Source: JAJDYQ01 sp965214035 | GTDB taxonomy: Bacteria; Pseudomonadota; Gammaproteobacteria; JAJDYQ01 | Direction: 5' to 3' | Length of the DNA: 64,000 nucleotides | Assembly: GCA_965214035.1 (NCBI GenBank) | Contig: OZ243932.1 | Span: 1,736,001-1,800,000 of the forward strand | In this document: positions 33,079 through 40,996 of the stretch, one piece after another | How the letters are laid out: every line of letters starts with the position of its first letter | How positions within the stretch are numbered: position 1 is the stretch's first letter | Position numbers and translations under genes: made by a program | The notes under the pieces: model-generated | Told to the model about the DNA's origin: nothing | Database searches by the model: none | What the model saw: only the letters and a program-made list of their open reading frames with translations

Positions 33079-34461
33079 TTATCCATAAATTATTCCAGGC
33101 AGCCACGTAGCCAGCCACGGCCAGACTGAAAGTATGGCCAGAGCCAGCAACTGAATCACGATAAAGGGCAACACGCCTTTATAGATTTGGGTCGTCGTCA
33201 CGCCGGCGGGGGCGACGCCGCGCAGATAGAAAAGAGAAAAGCCGAATGGCGGCGTCAAAAATGAAGTTTGCAGGTTGATCGCTATCATCACGCCCAGCCA
33301 GACGGGGTCAACGCCCATGGCCAGCAGGGTCGGGCCGACGATGGGCACAATGACAAAGATAATTTCGATAAAATCAAGTACAAACCCCAGCAGAAACATC
33401 AACACCATGACGGCCAGCATGGCACCAAACACGCCACCGGGCAAACTGCTGAGCAGACGATGCACCGCATCATCCCCGCCAAAACCACGAAACACCAGCG
33501 CAAAAATGGAAGCACCGATCAGGATAAGAAAAACCATGCAGGAAATCCGGGTCGTGGTGCGCACAACATCCCGCAGCATATCCATGCTGAACTGCCGCTG
33601 ACCGACAGCGAGCAGGATGGCACCGACGGCACCGACAGAAGCCGCCTCGGTCGGTGTTGCCAGGCCGGCCAGAATGGAACCGAGCACGGCGAAAATCAGC
33701 ATCGTGGGCGGCACCAACACACGCAATATTTGTAACAACAACTGCCGGCGGTTCAGAGCATGTTCGGCGGCGGGTATGGGCGGCATAGCCTCAGGCCTGA
33801 TAATCGAGACCAGTACCAGCCAGACGATATACATAAAGACAAGCAGCAAACCGGGTATCAGCGCACCGGCAAAGAGATCGCCGACCGAAACCGTTTCGGG
33901 AGAAAAGATATTCAGGGAAAGCTGCGCCTGCTGATAGGCACTGGACAGCACATCACCGAGCAACACGAGCACGATGGAAGGCGGAATAATCTGCCCCAGT
34001 GTGCCGGACGCACAGATCGTGCCACAGGAGACAGCAGGTGAATAACCGCGGCGCAGCATGATCGGCAAAGACAACAGACCCATGGTGACCACGGTTGCGC
34101 CGACGATTCCGGTGCTGGCTGCCAGCAACATGCCGACAATGGTGACGGATATACCCAATCCGCCGGGCAGGGAACCAAACAGCATCGCCATGGTATCCAG
34201 CAGATTTTCGGCGACACGGGAACGTTCCAGCATAACCCCCATAAAGACAAACAGCGGCACGGCGGCGAGCGTCTCATTAGTCATTATCCCGAACAGTCGC
34301 CCGGACAAAAAGCCAAAATCACCGGGATTGAACGTATTGGTAAGGATGCCGATACCACTGAACAGTATGGCGGTGCCAGCCAGACTGAATGCCACCGGGA
34401 AGCCTGCCAGCAGAACCAGACACACGGTCAGGAACAACCACAGCGCCATCCATTCATTCAT
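33079..34461 (-). CDS. dctM: TRAP transporter large permease (DctM)
   Basis: This 460-residue membrane protein has about twelve helices and is the ion-coupled transport subunit of a TRAP system. Stretches such as FVFMGVMLERSRVAENLLD, GCTIVTMG-like turns, CGTICASGTLGQIIPPSIVL and LNLQTSFLTPPFGFSLFYLR are family typical. It starts by overlapping the dctQ stop (four bases). The substrate receptor encoded as dctP lies about 2.6 kb beyond its 3' end, on the opposite strand. Confidence 0.94.
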   Translation of the reverse strand: MNEWMALWLFLTVCLVLLAGFPVAFSLAGTAILFSGIGILTNTFNPGDFGFLSGRLFGIMTNETLAAVPLFVFMGVMLERSRVAENLLDTMAMLFGSLPGGLGISVTIVGMLLAASTGIVGATVVTMGLLSLPIMLRRGYSPAVSCGTICASGTLGQIIPPSIVLVLLGDVLSSAYQQAQLSLNIFSPETVSVGDLFAGALIPGLLLVFMYIVWLVLVSIIRPEAMPPIPAAEHALNRRQLLLQILRVLVPPTMLIFAVLGSILAGLATPTEAASVGAVGAILLAVGQRQFSMDMLRDVVRTTTRISCMVFLILIGASIFALVFRGFGGDDAVHRLLSSLPGGVFGAMLAVMVLMFLLGFVLDFIEIIFVIVPIVGPTLLAMGVDPVWLGVMIAINLQTSFLTPPFGFSLFYLRGVAPAGVTTTQIYKGVLPFIVIQLLALAILSVWPWLATWLPGIIYG

Positions 34462-34997
34462 GTCTTACTCTCGCAGTCTGCGGGGAAATCCTCCAGCCCC
34501 ATAATGCGTGCGGCGTTATGGATAGCCATGGATATACCCTGCAACAACAACAGCAGAGCCGCTAATGGAATAATCGATTTCAGCAGAAAAATCGCCGGGA
34601 TACCGCCTGTCTCTCTGGAGCCCTCCATGAGCTGCCAGGAAGTCACCACATAAGGCAGGCTGATCCACAGGATCAATGTACAAGTCGGTGCGAGCAACAG
34701 GATAACGCCCAGCAGATTGATCCGGCTTTGGGCGCGAGGAGACAATTTACGGTGCAGCACATCGACACACACATGCCCCCCATCCTGCAAGGTCCATGCA
34801 GCACCGAGCATAAAAACAACGGCGTGCATCCAGAGATAACTCTCCTGTATCCAGATGCGGCCAAACTGAAAGCCGTAGCGCATGACGACCACCGCAAATG
34901 TCACCACAACAACGGCCAGAACCAGCCAGCTTACTGATTTGCCGACCCAAGCGTTCAACCGGTCGATCAATCCAGCAAGTATGAGCAGGGGTTTCAT
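34458..34997 (-). CDS. dctQ: TRAP transporter small permease (DctQ)
   Basis: This protein of about 179 residues has four helices. It begins MKPLLILAGLIDRLNAWVGK and contains FGRIWIQESYLWMHAVVFML and ETGGIPAIFLLKSIIPLAAL, all characteristic of DctQ. The ATG at 34997 gives a normal-length protein. Longer starts at 35018 or 35105 are possible, but no ribosome site settles it. It is coupled to dctM by overlap and forms dctQM with it. Confidence 0.9.
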   Translation of the reverse strand: MKPLLILAGLIDRLNAWVGKSVSWLVLAVVVVTFAVVVMRYGFQFGRIWIQESYLWMHAVVFMLGAAWTLQDGGHVCVDVLHRKLSPRAQSRINLLGVILLLAPTCTLILWISLPYVVTSWQLMEGSRETGGIPAIFLLKSIIPLAALLLLLQGISMAIHNAARIMGLEDFPADCESKT

Positions 34998-35149
34998 GAT
35001 GCGGTCATTATAGAGCATGAACCTGTCCGGGGTAATGGGTTTTACGCAATGAATCCCGGAACAGACCATTATGGGCAGGCTTGCGACCCCTTGATTGCAC
35101 TGCAAGCGAAGTGTAAATTAAACTGCTGCAACCATCAGGGGACATGACC

Positions 35150-35392
35150 ATGGCAAGCATCACGATCCGCAATCTCGACGACGATGTAAAGGCGCGTCTG
35201 CGCGTGCAGGCTGCGGAACATCATCACTCAATGGAAGAGGAAGCCCGACAGATTCTCCGTAAAGCTGTCGGTCACAAGCCGGATTGCCAGAATCTTGTGA
35301 GTATCATCCGAGCTCGGATCGAGCCTCTCGGTGGAATGGACCTGGAGTTGCCACCACGCGGCCCGGGGCGCGAACCGCCTTCCTTCGATTAA
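35150..35392 (+). CDS. FitA/VapB-type ribbon-helix-helix antitoxin
   Basis: This 80-residue protein has an N-terminal ribbon-helix-helix, MASITIRNLDDDVKARLRVQ, and then HSMEEEARQILRKAV. This is the classic FitA-like antitoxin that binds both the promoter and the PIN toxin. I prefer the second ATG (35150), eight bases after AGGGGAC, over the ATG at 35144. The toxin gene follows after ten bases. It is the first gene of the defence block. Confidence 0.85.
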   Translation: MASITIRNLDDDVKARLRVQAAEHHHSMEEEARQILRKAVGHKPDCQNLVSIIRARIEPLGGMDLELPPRGPGREPPSFD

Positions 35393-35402
35393 GCATACAA
35401 AC

Positions 35403-35828
35403 GTGTCCTGGCTGCTTGACACCAATGTCGTATCCGAACTCCTGCGTCCGTCGCTGCATCCGGCGGTAGAGGTGTGGGTCGAGGAACGTTCAGCGATAGA
35501 TTTATATTTCTCGGCGATTGGTGAAGCGGAGTTGCGCTATGGTGTTGTGACTCTACCTATGGGCCAACGCCGGGATGCGCTTGCTCTCGTGGTCGAGGCA
35601 ATTTTGCGAGAAGATTTCAATGGTCGAATCCTTCCTTTCGACTGCGCTGCAGCCCGCCAATATGCAGACATTGCCGCCATGCGCCGCGCCATCGATCGCC
35701 CCATTGCGCCCACGGATTGCCAGATAGCTGCCATCGCACGTTCGCAGGGAATGGCAGTGGTCACCCGCAACATCCGCGACTTCGAGGGCATGAATGTAGA
35801 AGTCATCGATCCCTGGACGGCAGCATGA
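35403..35828 (+). CDS. VapC/FitB-type PIN-domain toxin ribonuclease
   Basis: This PIN-domain RNase of about 141 residues starts at a GTG (SWLLDTNVVSELLRP), where the first catalytic Asp lies in LLDTN. ELRYGVVTLPMGQRR and APTDCQIAAIARSQGM provide the other acidic residues, and VVTRNIRDFEGM completes the fold. Its stop overlaps the hsdR start by four bases (ATGA), an unusual coupling of a toxin with a type I restriction gene. The longer ORF starting at 35331 is an out-of-register upstream extension. Its likely target is RNA (tRNA or rRNA), as for the family. Confidence 0.85.
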   Translation: MSWLLDTNVVSELLRPSLHPAVEVWVEERSAIDLYFSAIGEAELRYGVVTLPMGQRRDALALVVEAILREDFNGRILPFDCAAARQYADIAAMRRAIDRPIAPTDCQIAAIARSQGMAVVTRNIRDFEGMNVEVIDPWTAA

Positions 35829-37960
35829 GCGGCACCAACGAAGCCTTCGCACGAGTCAAGATCGATGCCCTGCTCAAGGATGCAAGCTGGAACCTGACTG
35901 ATGGCTCCAGCGTGTTATTCGAACACACCCTGCCCGATGGCACCCAGGCCGACTATGTGCTGTGCGACCGACAGGGCCGGCCCATGGCAGTGCTGGAAGC
36001 CAAGCGGGCGAGCACCGACCCCATAACAGCGCAGGACCAGGGGCGCCACTATGCCGAACAACTCAATGTGCCCTTCGTATTCCTGTCGAACGGCGAGGAA
36101 GTGCGATTTCTGGACCGGGAAACAGACGCCTACGCCCGCCTAATCTCCGGCTTCTATGCCCAGGACGATCTCGAACGGCGCATCGCGGCGCGACAGAACC
36201 ACCGCGACCTCGCCACAATCGCCATCGACCGGCAAATCGTCAACCGCAACTACCAGATAGAATGTATTGAAGCACTATCTGCCGAAGTCTCCCGTGGACG
36301 ACGCAAACTGCTGATCGAAATGGCGACAGGCACCGGCAAAACCCGCACAGCGGCCGCCTTTATCAAACGACTGTTCGAGGCAGGCAGGGTCACCCGCGTA
36401 CTGTTTCTGGTGGACCGCATCGCCCTGGCACGGCAGGCCGAAGACACCTTTGCCGACCACCTGCGGGACTGCCCCTGCCATGTGCTGCGCCCCGGTCGTG
36501 GCTTTGACCGCGCCAAACGCATCACAATCGCCACCCTGCAAACCCTGATTGCAGACTACCACGACCTGTCTCCCGGCTACTTCGATCTGGTCATCACCGA
36601 CGAATGCCACCGCTCCATCTACGGCCAGTGGAGCGGCGTACTGCGACATTTCGATGGCGTTCAACTCGGCCTGACCGCCACCCCCTGCACTGCGGAGACC
36701 GACCACTCCCCCGATCCGGAAGACAATCAATTCGTGCGCGACACACTGCGATTTTTCGAACTCACCGAACCGACCTATCGCTACACCCTGCGCACCGCCA
36801 TCCATGAGGGTCATCTGGTTCCCTACCGCATATACAGGGCCATGACAGTCAAAACCGCTGCCGAAGGTGGATTCCCGGTCAGCCGCAACGAACTCGACTG
36901 GAGCGCAATGGACGAGCAGACCCGTACCGAATTTGAAAAACAATTCGCCAGTTCGGACCAAGACACCATCACAGTCGATCCGCGCACCCTGGAACGCCAG
37001 TTCACCATCCCCGAACGCAACCGCGCCCTGGCAAGGGAATTTCGTGATGCGCACGAAAAGGGCTTCATGGGCCGCGACGGCATCCGGCGCTGGCCCGCCT
37101 GGGGCAAAACCATCGTATTCGCGGTGACCAAGCGCCATGCCGAAACACTGGCAGAAATGTTCGATGCACACTTCGCCGACAAGAAACCACACCCCGCGAC
37201 GCGCTACGCCGACTTCGTGGTCAGCGATGTCGGTGGAGGTCCCGCATCCGACCCCGGTGCCATCATCAAACGCTTCAAGGAAGAAGAGTTTCCGCAAATA
37301 CTGGTCAGCGTCAACATGCTCGATACCGGCTTTGACTGCCCGGAAGTAGTCAATCTGGTCATGGCGCGATTCACCCGCAGCACCATCCTGTACCGGCAGA
37401 TGCGCGGGCGCGGCACCCGCAAGGCACCGCATATCGACAAAACCGGATTCACGATCTTCGACTTTGTCGGCGTGACCGATTTTCACGGTGACGACGATAC
37501 AGCGGTCAGCGGCAGTCATATCCACGAAACGCAACCCGGCTACACCTCCGGCGAACCCCGGCAACTGCTGACCCTGGATGTCAATGACCACATCGACCCG
37601 ATGAGCCGCGACTGGCTCACCCTGGACGAAAATGGTCGGATCGTGCGTCCGCCGGAACACGAAGCACGCGCCGCCAGAATCGGCCTGAAATTCGAGGCAT
37701 GGCGGGGCGAACATGAAGGATTCAACACCGAACAGATGCGCTGGGTAGGGCTGATCGGCAGCCGTGTCAAAACAGACACGATGGATGCGTTTGGTGAATG
37801 GGACTTTGACGGCCATCCGTTCACTGCACTCGGAGGCTACGATCAGGCGCGGCGCGTGTTTGGCGGCGAGCAATCCCTGGAGCAGCTGATCACCGGACTC
37901 AACGCCGCCGTGTTCGGCGGGCCATCAACGACCGGCGACTCCCACATGGAGCAGGGATAA
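35825..37960 (+). CDS. hsdR: Type I restriction enzyme R subunit (EcoEI-like)
   Basis: The 711-residue motor/nuclease subunit starts at ATG 35825 inside the vapC stop (MSGTNEAFARVKI). The endonuclease core is GTQADYVLCDRQGRPMAVLE (about 39-58) followed by AKRAS, a D...ExK. The SF2 translocase has MATGTGKTRTAAA (Walker A), TDECHRSIYGQW (DEAH-type), LTATPCTAET, and LYRQMRGRGTRKA (motif VI). The short length and HRSIYGQW are typical of the EcoEI type. hsdM follows after four bases. This gene cuts and moves DNA when the target is unmethylated. Confidence 0.93.
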   Translation: MSGTNEAFARVKIDALLKDASWNLTDGSSVLFEHTLPDGTQADYVLCDRQGRPMAVLEAKRASTDPITAQDQGRHYAEQLNVPFVFLSNGEEVRFLDRETDAYARLISGFYAQDDLERRIAARQNHRDLATIAIDRQIVNRNYQIECIEALSAEVSRGRRKLLIEMATGTGKTRTAAAFIKRLFEAGRVTRVLFLVDRIALARQAEDTFADHLRDCPCHVLRPGRGFDRAKRITIATLQTLIADYHDLSPGYFDLVITDECHRSIYGQWSGVLRHFDGVQLGLTATPCTAETDHSPDPEDNQFVRDTLRFFELTEPTYRYTLRTAIHEGHLVPYRIYRAMTVKTAAEGGFPVSRNELDWSAMDEQTRTEFEKQFASSDQDTITVDPRTLERQFTIPERNRALAREFRDAHEKGFMGRDGIRRWPAWGKTIVFAVTKRHAETLAEMFDAHFADKKPHPATRYADFVVSDVGGGPASDPGAIIKRFKEEEFPQILVSVNMLDTGFDCPEVVNLVMARFTRSTILYRQMRGRGTRKAPHIDKTGFTIFDFVGVTDFHGDDDTAVSGSHIHETQPGYTSGEPRQLLTLDVNDHIDPMSRDWLTLDENGRIVRPPEHEARAARIGLKFEAWRGEHEGFNTEQMRWVGLIGSRVKTDTMDAFGEWDFDGHPFTALGGYDQARRVFGGEQSLEQLITGLNAAVFGGPSTTGDSHMEQG

Positions 37961-37964
37961 CGAT

Positions 37965-39596
37965 ATGCCCATGACCCCCGAACTGCGGCGAGGCATCGAC
38001 CGCATCCGCGATTATCTGTTTGGCGGCGGCTACCCGAATCCGGCGCCAAACGCCGAGCAACTCAGTTTTCTGATTTACTTCTACATGTACGAGGCGGCGG
38101 ACGCGGCACGGGTGCGTGCGGCAAAGCGACCGGGCACCGCACCCTACAACAGCGCCTTCAAGGACAAATGGACCCTGCGCGACCCACGCAATGCGCCGCA
38201 ATCGGGCGAGACCACCGTGCCGGGAGAACGGCTGCGCTGGTCATCCTGGGCGAATGCACTGAACGGTGAGCGGCTGGTCAACTGGGTACGCGAGGAAGTC
38301 TTCGCATTCCATGCCGCAATCGCCGCCAATAGCGCGACCGACTTCATGGACGGTGCCCGGCTGATCATCGACGAACCGACCGTACTCACCCAGGTAGTCA
38401 GCCAGCTCAACGACCTGCATCTGGACCGCGTGGATGCGGACACCAAGGGCGACCTGTTCGAGCATGTCCTGCGCCAGATCCGGCAGGCCGGCGAACTCGG
38501 ACAATTCCGCACACCGCGCCATGTCATCCGCGCCCTGATCCGACTGGTCGATCCCCGTATTGGCGAAACGATATACGACCCGGCGGCCGGCACCGCCGGC
38601 TTTCTGGTCGGTGCCTGGGACCACATCCGGCTCGCCAACTCCTCGCCCGACGGCATTGAAGAAATGGAGGCGGACGGCAAGAAAATCCGGCGCGGGCTGG
38701 GCGACACACTCAGCCGCGACGCGGTCAGACAGCTACACGAAGCCACCTTCTACGGCACCGATGTTGATCCGCAGATGGTACGCCTCGCCACCATGAACCT
38801 GACCCTGCGCGGCCTCGACCATGTCCATATACTGCGGCGTGACGCCCTGACCCGCTCACTGGACCGCACCGCCAGAGCGGAACTCGGCCTGCCGGCCAAT
38901 GGATTCGATGTCATCCTCGCCAATCCGCCATTCTCTGGCCGACTGGACAAGGACCGCATTGTCGAAGACGTGAAAATCGGCAAAACGGCACAGACCGAAC
39001 TGCTGTTCCTGCAATACATGCTCAACCAGTTGCAGGAAGGCGGCCGCTGCGGAGTGGTGGGCCCGGAGGGCGTACTGTTCGGCTCCACCGGCGCACATAA
39101 GGAACTGCGGCGCAAACTGGTGGAGAACAATACAGTAGAGGCCGTACTGTCGCTGCCAGGGGGAGTATTTAACCCCTATGCCGGAGTCAAGACTTCCGTA
39201 TTGGTCTTCCGCAAGGGCGGGACAACGGAGCGGGTGATGTTCCTCCATGCCGATCAGGACGGCTTCAAGCTGGATGCCAAGCACGACCAGCCGATTGAAC
39301 AGGATGATCTGCCCGGCCTGATTGAGGCGTTCCATGACCGGGAGGCGCGATGGGACGCTTGGCACAACCGTGACCTGAAAGCGGACTGGACGGAAAAATG
39401 GTGGTTTGCCGAAGCGGACGAAATTCGTGCTGCTGACTTCAACCTGAGCGCCAACCGTCACCGACCGCAGAATCGCTCGAAGGTAGAGCACCGCGATCCA
39501 TTGGAGATTCTGGGAGAGTTGCGAGAGATTGAGACGGAGATTTTGGGGGAGATTGATGAACTAACCGAGGCAGTAGGGGGAGGGTCCGCCCAATGA
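37965..39596 (+). CDS. hsdM: Type I restriction enzyme M subunit
   Basis: This 543-residue N6-adenine methyltransferase has an N-terminal helical domain (about 1-170). SAM motif I is DPAAGTAGFLVGAWD, and the catalytic motif is VILANPPFSGRL (NPPF). PGGVFNPYAGVKTSVLVFRK is typical of the family. It overlaps the hsdS start by four bases. The protein pairs with HsdS for sequence-specific modification. Confidence 0.95.
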   Translation: MPMTPELRRGIDRIRDYLFGGGYPNPAPNAEQLSFLIYFYMYEAADAARVRAAKRPGTAPYNSAFKDKWTLRDPRNAPQSGETTVPGERLRWSSWANALNGERLVNWVREEVFAFHAAIAANSATDFMDGARLIIDEPTVLTQVVSQLNDLHLDRVDADTKGDLFEHVLRQIRQAGELGQFRTPRHVIRALIRLVDPRIGETIYDPAAGTAGFLVGAWDHIRLANSSPDGIEEMEADGKKIRRGLGDTLSRDAVRQLHEATFYGTDVDPQMVRLATMNLTLRGLDHVHILRRDALTRSLDRTARAELGLPANGFDVILANPPFSGRLDKDRIVEDVKIGKTAQTELLFLQYMLNQLQEGGRCGVVGPEGVLFGSTGAHKELRRKLVENNTVEAVLSLPGGVFNPYAGVKTSVLVFRKGGTTERVMFLHADQDGFKLDAKHDQPIEQDDLPGLIEAFHDREARWDAWHNRDLKADWTEKWWFAEADEIRAADFNLSANRHRPQNRSKVEHRDPLEILGELREIETEILGEIDELTEAVGGGSAQ

Positions 39597-40747
39597 CTGC
39601 TCAAGTAGCGCTCGGCGAGATTTGTCAGTTCGTGGGCGGGGGAACACCGTCTCGCAAGATTCACCGGTATTGGGATGGCGACATTCCGTGGGCGACCGTG
39701 AAGGATTTTGGGCCGGAACAAATTTCCGCAACGGAGGAATTTATATCACAGGAGGGCTTGGACAACTCCGCTTCGAATGTAGTGCCGGCCGGCACTGTTT
39801 TGCTCGTCACAAGGGTTGGCTTGGGCAAGGTTGCGATAGCTGGCGTAGATCTGGCGATCAATCAGGATGTCAAGGCGGTCACGCCATCCAATGATGTCTT
39901 GCCAGAATTCTTGTTCTGGTCGCTAAAGTACTTGGGCCCAGAGATAGAAAGCAGAGGTGCTGGTGCGACCGTAAAGGGAGTGACCTTGCAGGATGTCAGG
40001 GAGCTCGAAATTTTCCTCCCGCCACTCGCCGAACAACGCCGTATCGTCAACATCCTGAACCGGGCGGCGAAGATTGAACGGCTGCGGAAGCAGGCACAGG
40101 AGCGATTACGGGAATTCATCCCGGCCCTGTTCATCAAAATGTTCGGCGACCCGGCGGAGAATCCGAAGGGGTGGGAGAAACGTAGGATAGGACAAGTTTG
40201 CGTGCAAACAGAGACTCGCAGCCCCGGAGAAACCCCCTCAACTCAATTTCGCTATGTCGATATTTCCGGTATCAACGCTGTTCAGAAGAGAATTGTCACC
40301 ACCCGATTGCTGCTTGGCAAAGATGCGCCAAGTCGGGCAAGAAAGGAAATCCGGACGAATGACATTATTGTGTCATCTGTCAGGCCAAACCTGAATGCCG
40401 TCGCAATCGTGCCGGATGAATTGGATCGTGAAATCGCATCGACCGGCTTTTGTGTACTGCGAGCAAATCGGAAACTGATCGAACCGCTCTATTTGTTTTG
40501 CCATGTCATATCCCCTTTTTTCGTCGAAACAATATCGTCACAAGTCAGAGGAGCAAACTACCCGTCGGTATCCGACAAAGACATAAAGGATATTTGGATT
40601 GCTGTACCTCCACTCAAAGAGCAGCAGCAATTTACAAAGATTGTCGAGTCAGCACACACCCATTCCAGACTGGTAATGCGTGGGTCACATGTTGCCGATA
40701 ACTTGACTACTTCCCTTATGTCCCACCTGCCGGAAGCAGACGCATGA
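39593..40747 (+). CDS. hsdS: Type I restriction enzyme specificity subunit
   Basis: This 384-residue protein has two target-recognition domains. The first (about 1-140) begins QVALGEICQFVGGGTPSRKI and ends at LPPLAEQRRIVNILNRAAKI, which starts the central coiled-coil spacer. The second (about 185-340) begins WEKRRIGQVCVQTETRSPGE and ends with VPPLKEQQQFTKIVESAHTH. These domains set the DNA target, which cannot be predicted here. It is coupled to hsdM by overlap. The stop is shared with a tiny remnant ORF, MTDIVDAKR (see findings). Confidence 0.92.
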   Translation: MTAQVALGEICQFVGGGTPSRKIHRYWDGDIPWATVKDFGPEQISATEEFISQEGLDNSASNVVPAGTVLLVTRVGLGKVAIAGVDLAINQDVKAVTPSNDVLPEFLFWSLKYLGPEIESRGAGATVKGVTLQDVRELEIFLPPLAEQRRIVNILNRAAKIERLRKQAQERLREFIPALFIKMFGDPAENPKGWEKRRIGQVCVQTETRSPGETPSTQFRYVDISGINAVQKRIVTTRLLLGKDAPSRARKEIRTNDIIVSSVRPNLNAVAIVPDELDREIASTGFCVLRANRKLIEPLYLFCHVISPFFVETISSQVRGANYPSVSDKDIKDIWIAVPPLKEQQQFTKIVESAHTHSRLVMRGSHVADNLTTSLMSHLPEADA

Positions 40748-40996
40748 CCGACATCGTGGATGCCAAACGGTGAAGCAGAATGATGGCTCGGATTTGCAGT
40801 CGCGACACGGCCCCGGAGCGGGTTGTTCGTCCGATTACCCACCAGATAAACCCATGCTTTCTATTGCCCTGCAGGGAGTTGTCCGGTAGCCTTAGCAGGG
40901 CAAGACCATTCGGCGAAAACACAGATAAGAAATGGCTACATACCAAGCATCCTTTAGCAATGGCATCCAATACCAGCATATGATCGCGGTACTTTC
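40748..40996. other. Junction after the hsd operon
   Basis: These 249 bases separate hsdS from the GHKL gene. The hsdS stop overlaps an ATG (40744) opening MTDIVDAKR-stop, the kind of overlap seen at the start of a real next gene, but the frame dies at once. No other gene is seen. It is probably the scar where two defence modules were joined. Confidence 0.45.

Noticed and set aside
35331..35402. Longer vapC start at 35331
   Set aside because: It would overlap the antitoxin gene by about 60 bases in another frame; the GTG at 35403 starts exactly at the PIN-domain LLDTN segment.
36275..37873. 532-codon open frame on the minus strand opposite hsdR
   Set aside because: Antisense to a well-supported hsdR with all helicase motifs; the frame is long only because of the GC-rich codon pattern. 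Its translation has no recognisable domain.
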